Counted from the first letter of the stretch, positions 7,870-17,521 are shown. The stretch: 64,000 bases of DNA from Chloroflexia bacterium SDU3-3 (GCA_009268125.1 WBOU01000021.1:32171-96170), one strand, 5' to 3'. Numbers and translations: made by a program. The notes: generated from the letters alone by a model not told the origin.

Positions 7870-9790
7870 AGCGTCTTGCCTGCGCCTCCTCGTCACACAG
7901 ACGATCTTCCACCGAGAACATAGGGCGAACGGCCACCAGCGTGATATCATCGTGCTGCTCGGCCTCGCCAATAAACATCTGAACCTTGCTGAGAATCAGC
8001 TCCACCAGCGCGCGAACATCCCCCAGCGGCTGGGCCGTAGCGATCAGGGCCTCCAGCCGATCGAATCCGAACATCTCCCCCTGGGCGTTGTGGGCCTCCA
8101 CAACGCCATCGCTCAGCAGCAGCAGCATATCGCCCGGCGCGATCTCGGTGGTCAGGTCGCGGTACTCGGCCCCAGCGAACGCGCCGATCGGCAGCCCGCC
8201 GACATCGAGAAAGCGGCAGCCCGACGCACCGATCAGCACTGGTGCGATCATGCCCGCATTGGCGACCCGCAGCATGCGCTCGCGCGGGTCGAACACGGCA
8301 AACATCAGGGCCGCGTTCATATGGCTGGCCTTCAGGCGCGGCGCGAGCAGGGTGTTGAGCGTCGAGAGCACCTCGGCGGGGTGCTCCAGCTCGCGCCCGT
8401 GCGACTCGACCGCGCTGGATGTGAGCGACATCAGCAGCGCCGCGCCCACGCCCTTGCCCGAGATATCGCCGATGGCGATGGCCGCCCGGCCCTCGGAGAG
8501 CGCGATGTAGGTGTAGAAATCGCCGCCCACCTCGTAGGCTGGCACCGAGCGGGCGAACACCGCGATCTCGTCGCCACCCCAGGGCGCACGGTCGGGCAGC
8601 AGCCCCAGCTGGATGTCGCGGGCCAGCATCAGGCCGTGGCGCAGCCGATCGTTCTGCCGCTCGATCTCATCCAGCGACTGCTGCAGGTGCGCGGCCATCT
8701 GGTTGAACGAGCTGGCCACATCGCCTAGCTCGTCGTTGCTGGTGATGGTGATGCGGTGGTCGAGGTGGCCGCTGCCTACCAGCCGTGCGCCACCGCTCAG
8801 CGCGCGCAGCGGCAGGATAAAGTCGTTGGCCTGGCGCAGCGACCAGATCAGCACCGCGCCATCCACCAAGATCACCACCAGCGCCAGCACCCAGATGCTG
8901 CGGCGCAGGTTGGCAAAGGCGATCAGCGAGGGCTTCTCGGCTACCACGCTCCAGCCCGTCGCGCGGCCATCGCTCAGCTCAAGAGGGCTGATCGCCCCCA
9001 CCACGCTCAGCGTGCGCGCGCCGATGTACTCGTGCACGGTATTGGTCGCACCCAGAAAATGCTTCATGTCCGTCGGCGGCACAAAGTTCACGCTGCCATC
9101 ATTCACCACCAGCGCGCTGGTGCGCAAATCGTAGAGATAGGCATTGTTGGATGTGCCATCGGTGGATGCGCGCAGCTCCTCGATCACCTTGGTCGAGTCG
9201 ATCGTGGCCCGCAGCGCGCCCACCACGATGCCCGAGCTATTGTGCAGCGGCATCACCACCACAAAATCGTTCGCGCCCTGCGCATCGAGCGTGGTGGTAA
9301 AGGTGATGGTGTCGTGCTGCATCACCGCCTGGATCAGCGGGTCGGCGCTCAGGTCGCGCAGCTCGTCCTCGCGGGCCAGCTGCACCCGCTGCGTGCGCAC
9401 GATCTCGTGGGCGGTGCGATCCACCACCGAGACCTCAAGCAGGTCGGGGTACATCTCGCTGGCCATATCGGCGGCGCGCTCGCGGATCTCGTTCTGCCCG
9501 CCCGTATCGGGCTGGATAAAGACCTCGAACACGCCAAACTCGCGCACGAAGTTGCTCAGATAGAGCGCGATGCTGCGCGAGGTGCGGCTGGCCAGGCCCA
9601 GCTGCTCGTTATAGACATTTTCACGTTGGGTGTTGAAGTCGATGCCGATCAGCAGCACGCCGATCAGCAGCAGCGGGACGGTGGATGTGACGAGGTACGA
9701 CCAGAGGAGGCGAGATGCGATGCTTCTGCGCGCATCTTCCCTGGCGTGTCGATCAGGCACCACATCGCTCGGACTGTTGGCACTGCGCAT
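7856..9790 (-). CDS. Membrane sensor with HAMP and SpoIIE/RsbU-type serine phosphatase domain
   Basis: 644 residues. A membrane segment at about 28-50 is followed by an extracytoplasmic Cache-like sensory region to about 300, a second membrane segment (SIWVLALVVILVDGAVLIW), a HAMP linker (about 322-378, FILPLRALSGGARLV) and a PP2C/SpoIIE phosphatase domain (about 393-625). Phosphatase motifs VGGDFYTY, GDISGKGVGAALLMS, LLLLSDGVVEA and HDDITLVAVRP carry the metal-binding acidic residues. By family it dephosphorylates an anti-anti-sigma factor in a partner-switching cascade; no anti-sigma or STAS gene is nearby. The start is the ATG at 9790, 38 nt below an extended -10 box. Overlaps cysS downstream. 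Confidence 0.88.
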   Translation of the reverse strand: MRSANSPSDVVPDRHAREDARRSIASRLLWSYLVTSTVPLLLIGVLLIGIDFNTQRENVYNEQLGLASRTSRSIALYLSNFVREFGVFEVFIQPDTGGQNEIRERAADMASEMYPDLLEVSVVDRTAHEIVRTQRVQLAREDELRDLSADPLIQAVMQHDTITFTTTLDAQGANDFVVVMPLHNSSGIVVGALRATIDSTKVIEELRASTDGTSNNAYLYDLRTSALVVNDGSVNFVPPTDMKHFLGATNTVHEYIGARTLSVVGAISPLELSDGRATGWSVVAEKPSLIAFANLRRSIWVLALVVILVDGAVLIWSLRQANDFILPLRALSGGARLVGSGHLDHRITITSNDELGDVASSFNQMAAHLQQSLDEIERQNDRLRHGLMLARDIQLGLLPDRAPWGGDEIAVFARSVPAYEVGGDFYTYIALSEGRAAIAIGDISGKGVGAALLMSLTSSAVESHGRELEHPAEVLSTLNTLLAPRLKASHMNAALMFAVFDPRERMLRVANAGMIAPVLIGASGCRFLDVGGLPIGAFAGAEYRDLTTEIAPGDMLLLLSDGVVEAHNAQGEMFGFDRLEALIATAQPLGDVRALVELILSKVQMFIGEAEQHDDITLVAVRPMFSVEDRLCDEEAQARRYATV

Positions 9791-9828
9791 GAATGCACCT
9801 TGGAAGAGGAACCCCGCATAGACTGTGC

Positions 9829-9837
9829 ATTATAGCA
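9829..9837 (-). promoter_or_regulatory. Extended -10 promoter for the SpoIIE phosphatase gene
   Basis: The minus strand reads TGCTATAAT, an extended -10 (TGnTATAAT). A -35 match upstream is weak. It lies 38 nt before the ATG at 9790 and is the only good sigma-70-like box in the 116-bp gap. Confidence 0.55.
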
Positions 9838-9906
9838 TAACCCGCGTGGGGTCTATCCAGCACCTATGGGCGATTCCGCATACAGAAGGCAAAAGATCGC
9901 AGCGGC

Positions 9907-10722
9907 CTAGCCAGCCTGGTTGGCCACCGCGATCGCCTGCTCGACATCCAGCGCCGGGCCATCGCCGCCCAGCCAGAGCAGAAACTCGACATTTCCCGCC
10001 GGGCCAGTGATCGGCGAGCGGGCCAGCCCGTGCGCGGCCAGCCCCACACCATCGGCAAAGGCGATCACGCTGCGGATGACATTAGCGCGCACCTTCAGGT
10101 CGCGCACCACGCCGCCCTTGCCCACCTGCTCGGGGCCGGCCTCGAACTGCGGCTTGATCAGGGCCACGATCCACGAGCCGGGGGCGATCAGGCGCTGGGC
10201 GGCGGGCAGCACCAGGCGCAGCGAGATGAACGAGGTGTCGATCACCGCGCAGCTAGGCGTGGGGATGCTGGGCGGCTCGCCCTCGGCGGGGGCGGCGGGC
10301 GTGGGAAGCTGCTCCAGGTAGCGCACGTTGGTGCGATCCACCACCACCACGCGCGGGTCGCTGCGCAGCTTCCAGTCGAGCAGCCCGTAGCCCACATCGA
10401 CAGCGTAGACATAGGATGCGCCGTGCTGCAGCAGCACATCGGTGAAGCCGCCGGTGGATGCGCCGATGTCTAGCGCGGTGCGGCCAGCGGGCGAGATCGG
10501 GAAGGAGGCGAGGGCGTGGGCCAGCTTGTAGCCGCCGCGGCTCACATAGGGCATGGTCTCGGCCAGCGCCAGGTCGGCATCGGGCGGCACCATGTCGCCC
10601 GCCTTGTCGCGGGGCTGGCCCGCCACCCGCACCACGCCGCTCATGATCAGGGCCTGGGCCTTGCTGCGGCTCTCTGCGAGGCCGCGCTCCACCATCAGTT
10701 GGTCAAGTCGTACTTTTTTCAT
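9907..10722 (-). CDS. tlyA: TlyA-family rRNA 2'-O-methyltransferase / hemolysin-like
   Basis: 271 residues, the usual size. The N-terminal S4 RNA-binding domain ([26 protein letters not shown], about 1-60) is followed by an FtsJ-like Rossmann methyltransferase with the SAM motif [15 protein letters not shown] (about 83-97). Further family blocks are [15 protein letters not shown] and [22 protein letters not shown]. TlyA methylates cytidines in 16S/23S rRNA in mycobacteria, and the same role is inferred. The start is the ATG at 10722. A Pro/Ala-rich insertion ([16 protein letters not shown]) sits between strands and is probably a surface loop. Confidence 0.92.
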   Translation of the reverse strand: MKKVRLDQLMVERGLAESRSKAQALIMSGVVRVAGQPRDKAGDMVPPDADLALAETMPYVSRGGYKLAHALASFPISPAGRTALDIGASTGGFTDVLLQHGASYVYAVDVGYGLLDWKLRSDPRVVVVDRTNVRYLEQLPTPAAPAEGEPPSIPTPSCAVIDTSFISLRLVLPAAQRLIAPGSWIVALIKPQFEAGPEQVGKGGVVRDLKVRANVIRSVIAFADGVGLAAHGLARSPITGPAGNVEFLLWLGGDGPALDVEQAIAVANQAG

Positions 10723-10828
10723 AGGGGGCTATTGTAGCTGAACCCGCACGCAGCGTGCAAGCCGCACGGCAGGGCGTTAGGGCATACCAGTCAAATAAAC
10801 GTAGCCCCCGGTCATTCTTGGGCAGCGC

Positions 10829-12007
10829 CTAGCGGCTGGCCAGCGTCGCCCGCCCGATCAGGGCCAGGGCCAGATCATCCTGCAGGGGGTGGAACAGGCC
10901 AGCGCGCGCATCGCGCAGCAGCCGCTCCAGCGGCAGCGCCCGCGTGGTGCCGAAGCCCCCGGCCACGCGCAGCGCCAGATCCGTCACCTCGCAGGCGGTG
11001 TTGGTGCACAGGTACTTGGCGCTGGCGATCTGCGCCGCCAGCCCGTCGCGCAGCTCGGGGTGGGCCGACCAGGCCCGCGCGGTGCTGTAGAGCAGCGCGC
11101 GGCAGGCATCTAGCCGCGCCTGGATCTCGCCGACCCACTGCTGGATATGCGGCAGCGTGGCGATCGGCTTGCCCAACGAGGGCGGCGTGCGGGTGTTGGC
11201 GTAGCCGCAGGCGGCGTTGCAGGCCGCCTGGCCCACCCCCAGATACACCGCCGCAATCGCCAGCGACCAGCCGCTGAGCCTGCCTGGCGCGGCAGCCCCC
11301 ACAACCCGCCGATCGACCACATAATCCTCAGGCACAAACACATCCTCGAACACCACATCGTCGTTCCCGCTGGTGCGCATGCCTAGGCTCTCGCCGCCCG
11401 TCTGCTGCACCAAAACCCCGCTGGTGCGCGCGTCGATGATCGCGGTGGCCGTCTCGGCCTGGTGCACGCCGCCGGAGGGCGGGATCACCACGCCGGTGGC
11501 CATGTAGCGCAGCGCCGGGCCTCCCGTGGCGAAGATCTTGTGGCCGCACACCATATAGCCGCCGGGCACCGGCGTGGCCGTGGTGGAGGGCAGCGACCCG
11601 CGCGAGACGCTGCCCATGGCCGCCTCGGTCACCACCGAGTTGATCAGCCCGCCCTCGGCGGCGATGGTGCGGCAGACCTGGCCAAATACCGGCTCGGGCC
11701 AGGGGCGATCCTCGGCCAGCCGCCCAAGCAGCTGCACCAGCATGCCCGCGGCCAGCGCCGTCGCGCCATCACCTATGGCCAGGTGCTCCTGGGCCAGCAC
11801 CATCTCCAGCACATCGGCCCCCGCGCCGCCGTACTCGGCGGGGATGACCAGCCGCAGGTAGCCCGCATCATGCAGGGCCTGGTAGTTCTCTATCGGAAAG
11901 CGACCCTGGCGATCATTCGCATCCACCTGCGGCGCGAAGCGCGCGGCCAGCTCGGCAGCCAGGTCGACGGTGCGGCGCTGGCGATCGGTCAGTTCTTCTC
12001 GGAGCAT
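10829..12007 (-). CDS. Acyl-CoA dehydrogenase-fold flavoprotein
   Basis: 392 residues with the three-part ACAD layout: an N-terminal helical domain (IPAEYGGAGADVLEMV at about 54-70), a middle beta-domain (VVTEAAMGS; GHKIFATGG; ESLGMRTSGNDDVVFEDVFVPED) and a C-terminal helical domain (GGFGTTRALPLERLLRDAR). FAD binding is inferred from the fold. In true ACADs a catalytic Glu follows the last motif; here the matching segment is GLFHPLQDDLAL without an obvious Glu. It may therefore be a flavin monooxygenase of the DszC/HsaA type or an ACAD-like protein of other function. The ATG at 12007 has an AAAGG ribosome site. It stands alone, with no beta-oxidation neighbours. Confidence 0.82.
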   Translation of the reverse strand: MLREELTDRQRRTVDLAAELAARFAPQVDANDRQGRFPIENYQALHDAGYLRLVIPAEYGGAGADVLEMVLAQEHLAIGDGATALAAGMLVQLLGRLAEDRPWPEPVFGQVCRTIAAEGGLINSVVTEAAMGSVSRGSLPSTTATPVPGGYMVCGHKIFATGGPALRYMATGVVIPPSGGVHQAETATAIIDARTSGVLVQQTGGESLGMRTSGNDDVVFEDVFVPEDYVVDRRVVGAAAPGRLSGWSLAIAAVYLGVGQAACNAACGYANTRTPPSLGKPIATLPHIQQWVGEIQARLDACRALLYSTARAWSAHPELRDGLAAQIASAKYLCTNTACEVTDLALRVAGGFGTTRALPLERLLRDARAGLFHPLQDDLALALIGRATLASR

Positions 12008-12046
12008 GCGGTTGCCTTTCTTGATCGAGGGGAGATTGGTTCTACG

Positions 12047-14071
12047 CTAGGGGATGTTGATCGGCCCAACCACCAGCGCATCGGGGCCATCCGTCGGCGC
12101 GCCCGGCAGCGGGCTGGCTTCCAGCCCCAGGCGGCGCTGATCCTGCGGCGTGTAGAGGCCCAGCGAGAGCCAGTACGAGCCGGGGGGCAGCTGCCGCGCC
12201 ACGGGGATGCTCTGCCGCCAGACCACCACATGGCCCGGGCGCCACGCCGCCTGGAGCGGCACATCCACAGCGGCCACCTGCGCGCCGCTGGCATCCAGCA
12301 CATGGATGAACAGCATGGCGTCGGGCGGGGCGGCCAGCAGCGGCTCTAGGTAGAGCGTCGCCGTGAGCACGCCGCTCGCATCTAGGCCAGATGTGTGGGT
12401 GTCATAGCCGTGCAGCGCAAATGCGCCGCCGAAGCGCGCCGCCAGCGGGTGACCGATATGCGGCAGCACGCGGTACACATAGGCGTACTCGATGCCGTGC
12501 CGCAGCACCGTGTAGGCGGGCGGGCCGGATGCGCGCAGCGCCGTGGTGACATCCGGCGCATCGCCGCGCTGGATCTGATCCACCGTCAGAATAGCATAGG
12601 ACGGCTCGCGCAGGGTCGGCGGCCAGTTCAGCTCGATGGCCTGGTTGCAGCGGTAGAAGGCCATGATCTCGGGGAAGGGCGCAGCCACCGGCAGCTCGCA
12701 GCTGGGGTCGTCCTGGGCGATGAAGGCGGCGGCATCCTCCAGCCCCTCGCCCCAGCCCACCGGCACCGAGCGCGCCGCCGCCGCGCCGCCGCCCAGCAGC
12801 GGGCTATAGTAGGCCAGCTCGTAGGGGTGGAACCACAGGAGCGTGCCGACCATGGCGGCGGCCAGCAGCCCCGGCAGGCCCCAGACCAGTGCGTGCCGCG
12901 CCGCCTGCCAGCGGGCCAGAAGCGCATCGTAGAGCGCCAGCAGGCCGACGGCGGCCAGCACATCCAGCGCGGGGAAGATCGGCAGCAGGTAGCGGTCAAA
13001 CTTCTTGGGCAGCGCGCTCATGGCCAGCGCGAACATGGCCACAAACACCAGCAGCCACAGCAGCGCCGCGCCACCCGCAGGCCGCCAGCGCCGCCCCAGT
13101 GCCAACGCGGCAGCGGCCAGCAGCCCCAGCCCCACCCAGGGCGTCAGGCGGTAGGCCGCCGCCACCGGGTAGAACAGCGGCCCCGGCGCAGCCACCGATA
13201 CGCCCATGAAAAAGTTGCCCCAGGCGTGCGGCTCCGCGCCATTGCCGCTCACCTCGGCCAGCACCTTGGCCAGCGCCGCGCCGGGCGCGACCCAGGCCGC
13301 GGGCCAGAGCGCCAGCCACGTGGCCGCGGCCAGCGCCGCCCAGGCCAGCGCCGGTGCCGCCGCGCCCACTAGGGCCGTGCGCCACGGCAGGCCAGCCCGC
13401 CGCGCCCGCCACAGCTGCGCCAGGGCCAGCAGCCCTACCATCGGCACCAGGATAGCCGAGGGCGATTTGGTGAGGAAGGCCAGCCCGCCGCAGGCCGCCG
13501 AGAGCGCCAGCGCGCCCCAGCGCACCGGCTGCCCAGCGCCGCCCTGCGCCACCAGCAGCGCCAGCACCGCAAGGGTGATAAAGGTCGCCAGCAGCGCATC
13601 GGTGTGCAGCAGCTGGGCGTGGGCCACCAGAAAGGGGTCGCAGGCCCACAGCAGCCCGGCCAGCAGCGCCGCGCGCCCGCCCACCAGCCGCCGCAGTAGC
13701 GCGTAGCCCAGCGCCACCCCCGCCGAGCATACCAGCGCCACAAACAGCCGCATAGAGCGCAGCTCGGCCAGCTGGCCCTGGGCGTCGGCAAAGCCCGCAG
13801 CGGCCAGCGCCGCATGCAGGCGCAGGCCCGCCGCGCCCAGCCACATCGTGGTGACGCCAGGGTGGCCGGAGATCGCCGTGGCAGCGTAGTCGCCGCGCCC
13901 CAGCGCATCCAGAAACTCGTGCGAGCGGCCCAGCCACGCAAAGGCCTCGTCGATCGTTATGAAGGAGCCAAGCGCCAGCGCGCGCGGCAGCAGCGCCAGC
14001 AAAAACAGCAGCGCCAGCAGCGGCCAGCGGCGCGAGGGGGAATCGGAAAGTTCAATCACAGCAGCGCGCAC
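12047..14071 (-). CDS. Polytopic membrane glycosyltransferase, GT39/ArnT-like (GT-C fold)
   Basis: 674 residues with about a dozen hydrophobic segments in the first 450 residues and a soluble C-terminal domain. Near the N-terminus FITIDEAFAWLGRSHEFLDAL carries the acidic residues that in GT-C enzymes lie in the first extracytoplasmic loop, and GHPGVTTMWLG follows. It probably moves a sugar from a polyprenyl-phosphate donor to an envelope acceptor on the outer face of the membrane. The C-terminal 200 residues look like a beta-sandwich accessory domain (LYLEPLLAAPPDAMLFIHVLD). The start codon is GTG at 14071. The divergent gene at 14201 is a related membrane protein, so both may serve the same glycan. 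Confidence 0.78.
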   Translation of the reverse strand: MRAAVIELSDSPSRRWPLLALLFLLALLPRALALGSFITIDEAFAWLGRSHEFLDALGRGDYAATAISGHPGVTTMWLGAAGLRLHAALAAAGFADAQGQLAELRSMRLFVALVCSAGVALGYALLRRLVGGRAALLAGLLWACDPFLVAHAQLLHTDALLATFITLAVLALLVAQGGAGQPVRWGALALSAACGGLAFLTKSPSAILVPMVGLLALAQLWRARRAGLPWRTALVGAAAPALAWAALAAATWLALWPAAWVAPGAALAKVLAEVSGNGAEPHAWGNFFMGVSVAAPGPLFYPVAAAYRLTPWVGLGLLAAAALALGRRWRPAGGAALLWLLVFVAMFALAMSALPKKFDRYLLPIFPALDVLAAVGLLALYDALLARWQAARHALVWGLPGLLAAAMVGTLLWFHPYELAYYSPLLGGGAAAARSVPVGWGEGLEDAAAFIAQDDPSCELPVAAPFPEIMAFYRCNQAIELNWPPTLREPSYAILTVDQIQRGDAPDVTTALRASGPPAYTVLRHGIEYAYVYRVLPHIGHPLAARFGGAFALHGYDTHTSGLDASGVLTATLYLEPLLAAPPDAMLFIHVLDASGAQVAAVDVPLQAAWRPGHVVVWRQSIPVARQLPPGSYWLSLGLYTPQDQRRLGLEASPLPGAPTDGPDALVVGPINIP

Positions 14072-14200
14072 CTGTTGGAAGCAAAGCGTATCCGGCTGGA
14101 TTGTAGGCCAGATGCGGCGGTGGTGTCAAAGAGTAGCGCATGAGGACTCAGATCCGGTATGATAGCAGCGCCATCTCTATCTTTGAACAGGTGCACTCAC

Positions 14201-15763
14201 ATGACGACCGCTCGCCCATCCCAACGACCGCGCGTAATCGCCATTGCCGCCTATATCGGCATCTGCGGCGTGCTGCTCGGGTGCGCCCTTGCGCTCAACA
14301 GCGGCACCTTTACCTACACCCTCGATGACCCCTACATTCACCTGTCGCTGGCGCGCAATATTCTCCATGGCAGCTACGGTATGAACAGCGGCGAGTTCGC
14401 CGCACCGGCCTCCAGCATCATCTGGCCCGTTCTGATCGCGCCGTTTACCACGCTGCCGATCGGAGTCTACGCTCCGCTGATCCTCAGCATGGCCAGCGCA
14501 ATCGGCAGCATCTCGCTGCTGGCGCGCATGTTTGCCGAGGCATTCGGGCGCGTGGAGGCCAGATACACCCAGGCGACCCAGGCCATCCTGCTGATCTGGC
14601 TCATGGTGACGGCCAATCTGATCGGCCTCACCTTCACCGGCATGGAGCACAACGCTCAGATCTGCTGCACGCTGCTCACCCTACGCGGGCTGCTGATCGA
14701 GCGCGAGCGGCGCATGGTGCCCTGGTGGCTCTGCGCCGCGATCATTCTGGCACCGCTGCTGCGCTACGAGTGCCTAGTGCTCTCTGGGCTGGCCATCATC
14801 TACCTGCTGTGGCGCAGGCATGTGGGCCAGGCGGCGCTCTGCGTGGGCGTCATCGTGGTGGTCATGGGCGCATTCACCGCCATGCTGGCCTCCCACGGCG
14901 TGGGGCTGCTGCCAAGCTCGGTCATATCCAAGTCGAGCGCCTACGGCACATCGGTCGGCGATTTCCTGGGCAGCCGACTCCAGAAGATCTTTTTCTCGCA
15001 GCCCGGGCTGGTGCTGCTAGCATGCATCGCCGCTATGCTGCTGAGAACAAGGCCGACGCTGCAGCCCGTGGCCTGGATCATGGCCGCCGCCACCGCCATC
15101 CACCTGCTGTTTGGGCGAACTGCGGGCTACCCGCGCTACGAGATGTACCTGCTCGCCAGCGACTGCGCATTTCTGATCATCGCGCACCCCGAGCGGATTA
15201 TGTCGATCGTGGAGCGGGTGCGGCCCATTCTCGCCAGCATCACGCTGGTCATGATCGCTCCGCTGGTCAGCGTCACCAGCCTGATCGCAACCGTGGAGAT
15301 GCCGATCGGCAGCAATAATGTCTACGAGCAGCAGTTTCAGATGGCGCGCTTTGTGGCCGACTACTACCGCGCCCCCGTCGCCGTCAATGACATAGGGCTG
15401 GTCACATGGGGCGGAAAGCAGCCGGTGCTCGATCTGTGGGGGCTAGCCTCCTATCCGGCGCTGCAGCTGCGGCTGGGCGACACGCCCGACCCGATCTGGA
15501 TGGAGCAGATCGCCCAGCAGCACGATGTGCACCTAGCCATGATCTACAGCTACTGGTTTAAAGGCGTGCCGCCCAGCTGGGTGCCGCTTGGCACGCTGCG
15601 GATGAGCCGCTTCGAGGCCACCGTGACCGACAAGGTGACCTTCTACGCCACCGACGAGGCCACCGCCCAGCGCGTGCGCGCCATGCTGCCACAGTTCGTC
15701 GCCACGCTACCGCCCGCCGTGCGGTTCGAGCCACCCGCCGACACACCCCCTAACGAGCCATGA
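14201..15763 (+). CDS. Polytopic membrane protein, GT-C glycosyltransferase-like
   Basis: 520 residues with about ten hydrophobic segments. The first loop contains YTLDDPYIHLSLARNILHG (about residues 39-57), where the paired Asp42-Asp43 resemble the catalytic acidic pair of GT-C glycosyltransferases, followed by GEFAAPASSIIWPVL. The C-terminal 130 residues are soluble (VAVNDIGLVTWGGKQPVLDLWGL). This layout is typical of uncharacterised Chloroflexota GT-C-like proteins. The ATG at 14201 is chosen because upstream residues lack family character. A TATGAT box at 14158-14163 could be its -10. Acceptor and donor are unknown. Confidence 0.7.
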   Translation: MTTARPSQRPRVIAIAAYIGICGVLLGCALALNSGTFTYTLDDPYIHLSLARNILHGSYGMNSGEFAAPASSIIWPVLIAPFTTLPIGVYAPLILSMASAIGSISLLARMFAEAFGRVEARYTQATQAILLIWLMVTANLIGLTFTGMEHNAQICCTLLTLRGLLIERERRMVPWWLCAAIILAPLLRYECLVLSGLAIIYLLWRRHVGQAALCVGVIVVVMGAFTAMLASHGVGLLPSSVISKSSAYGTSVGDFLGSRLQKIFFSQPGLVLLACIAAMLLRTRPTLQPVAWIMAAATAIHLLFGRTAGYPRYEMYLLASDCAFLIIAHPERIMSIVERVRPILASITLVMIAPLVSVTSLIATVEMPIGSNNVYEQQFQMARFVADYYRAPVAVNDIGLVTWGGKQPVLDLWGLASYPALQLRLGDTPDPIWMEQIAQQHDVHLAMIYSYWFKGVPPSWVPLGTLRMSRFEATVTDKVTFYATDEATAQRVRAMLPQFVATLPPAVRFEPPADTPPNEP

Positions 15764-15767
15764 GGCC

Positions 15768-16760
15768 CTAGGCCGCCGCGCGCAGCCAGGCCGCCGTGCG
15801 CGCCAGCCCCTCCTCGGTGCTCACCAGCGGCGCGTAGCCCAGGTCGCGCCGCGCCGCGCTCAGGTCGAAGTAGCGCGAGTTGGCCATCTGCGCCACCAGC
15901 AGCCGCGTGAGCGGAGGCTCCTGGCCGCCGCCCAGCAGCCGGTAGGCATCCTCCATCAGCCCAGCGGCGGCGCGGGCCAGGGGGTAAGGAATGGCCGGGT
16001 GGTCGGGCACCTGTGGCGCGCCCACCAGCTCCAGCAGGCGGTTGATAAAGGCCCACAGGTTCACCGGCTGCTCCTGGCCGATGAAGTAGGCCCGGCCCAC
16101 CACCGGCGACCCCGCGCGCAGCCGGTCGGCGGCTGCCAGATGCGCGGCGGCTGCGTTTTCCACATAGGTCACATCCACCAGATTGGTGCCATCGCCCACC
16201 CGCCGCAGCCGCCCGGCGCGCGCCCGCCGCACCAGGATGGGCATCAGCGTGGCGTCGCGTGGCCCCCAGACCAGCGGCGGGCGGATGGCTACCGTCAGTA
16301 GGCCGGGCTGGCGCAGCAGCCACTGCTCGGCCAGGGCCTTGGTGTAGGGGTAAGCCGCCAGGTAGCGGCGCGGGTAGGGCCGCGACTCGTCGGCGTGCTC
16401 CACGCTCTCCTCGCCAAACACCACCGAGGGCGAGGAGGTATAGACCATGCGGCGCACCCCGGCGCGGGCGGCCTGCCGCGCGATATGCTGCGTGGCCGTC
16501 ACGTTGTTCTGGTAGAAGTCGCGCAGCGTGCCCCAGACCCCGGCCTTGGCGGCCACATGGAACACCACATCGCAGCCTTCCAGCGCGTCGGCTAGCGGCG
16601 TGCCCACCGCCAGATCGACCTGAAAGCAGGCCACGCCCAGCGCCTCTAGCTCGGGGTAGCGGCTGCGGCCCACCACCCGCACCTCGTCGCCGCGCGCCAG
16701 CAGCTGCTCCACGATCGCGCGACCGATAAAGCCATTGCCGCCCGTCACCAGCGCTCGCAT
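15768..16760 (-). CDS. oleD: OleD-like NAD(P)H-dependent 3-oxo acid reductase (olefin biosynthesis)
   Basis: 330-residue extended short-chain dehydrogenase. The nucleotide-binding motif VTGGNGFIG is at residues 5-13 and the catalytic Tyr137-Lys141 in AYPYTKALAEQ. TSSPSVVFG supplies the Ser. In long-chain olefin synthesis OleD reduces the 2-alkyl-3-ketoacid made by OleA to the 2-alkyl-3-hydroxyacid used by OleC. The sequence alone would fit the 3-beta-HSD/epimerase family; the OleD assignment rests on its place in an operon with OleB- and OleC-like genes. Its ATG overlaps the previous stop by one base (TGATG), so translation is coupled. Confidence 0.85.
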   Translation of the reverse strand: MRALVTGGNGFIGRAIVEQLLARGDEVRVVGRSRYPELEALGVACFQVDLAVGTPLADALEGCDVVFHVAAKAGVWGTLRDFYQNNVTATQHIARQAARAGVRRMVYTSSPSVVFGEESVEHADESRPYPRRYLAAYPYTKALAEQWLLRQPGLLTVAIRPPLVWGPRDATLMPILVRRARAGRLRRVGDGTNLVDVTYVENAAAAHLAAADRLRAGSPVVGRAYFIGQEQPVNLWAFINRLLELVGAPQVPDHPAIPYPLARAAAGLMEDAYRLLGGGQEPPLTRLLVAQMANSRYFDLSAARRDLGYAPLVSTEEGLARTAAWLRAAA

Positions 16761-17503
16761 CAGGCCGCCCTTTCCGGCTGGGCCGCCCGCGACTCCTCGC
16801 GCAGCCGCATCAGCTCCCAGAAGTCGCTCTCCAGCTTGGGCGTGTCGCCATCTTGCGGCAGGTGCTCGAAGATCGCGCGGTACACGATCCAGAAGCCGAT
16901 GCTCACCACAATCAGGTTGGGGATGGGCAGCACCACGCGGGTCAGCCCGTTCACATAGGCCACCTGGCTGTTGAACTCGGGCGTGCCAAACGATGCAACT
17001 ACGATATTCAGATTCAGAAAGAAGTTGATCACCGCCGCGATCACGTTGGCCAGCACCACCAGCCAGGTGGCCAGCTGCAGCTTGGCTGGGATGCCAGGCT
17101 CGCGCAGCAGCTCGGCTAGCGCACGCTCGCGCTCGGGGGTGTTGGGGTTCACAGCCTGGGCGAAAAAGAAGCGAAACACCGGCTTGCCCAGCAGCGCCGA
17201 CACCGCGAAGATGATGGTGGTGACGAGCAGGCTCATGTTGTCCTTGATCGCGTACAGCAGCCCATCCACGAACCAGAAGGCAATCACGCCGTTAATGATC
17301 GCACCCAGCCCGATATAGCTGGTGATGAAGTTGAACTTCTTGGTGAGAAACAGCAGGTCATAGAACACCCAGGCCACGGGGATGAGCGCGGCAACCACGT
17401 AGGCGGTGGGCGCACCCGTGCGCGGCGTGAGGAAGTTGAGCACCAGGATGGGGATGACCGCACCGACAAACAGATCGAGGAGGAGCTTTGTGCTTTGCTT
17501 CAT
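16760..17503 (-). CDS. Polytopic membrane protein embedded in the ole operon (VC0807/septation-A-like)
   Basis: 247 residues with about six hydrophobic segments (LFVGAVIPILVLNFL; VVAALIPVAWVFYDLLF; LVTTIIFAVSALLG; LVVLANVIAAVINFFL; IPNLIVVSIGFWIVY). The ATG at 17503 (MKQSTKLL) is preferred over a TTG at 17518. The sequence resembles the VC0807/intracellular septation protein A-like group, which has no firm biochemical role. It lies 18 nt after oleC and overlaps oleD by one base, so it is made with the olefin enzymes. It could help anchor the complex or handle the hydrophobic product; this is inference only. Confidence 0.75.
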   Translation of the reverse strand: MKQSTKLLLDLFVGAVIPILVLNFLTPRTGAPTAYVVAALIPVAWVFYDLLFLTKKFNFITSYIGLGAIINGVIAFWFVDGLLYAIKDNMSLLVTTIIFAVSALLGKPVFRFFFAQAVNPNTPERERALAELLREPGIPAKLQLATWLVVLANVIAAVINFFLNLNIVVASFGTPEFNSQVAYVNGLTRVVLPIPNLIVVSIGFWIVYRAIFEHLPQDGDTPKLESDFWELMRLREESRAAQPERAA

Positions 17504-17521
17504 GGGTCGCTTTCTCAAGGG

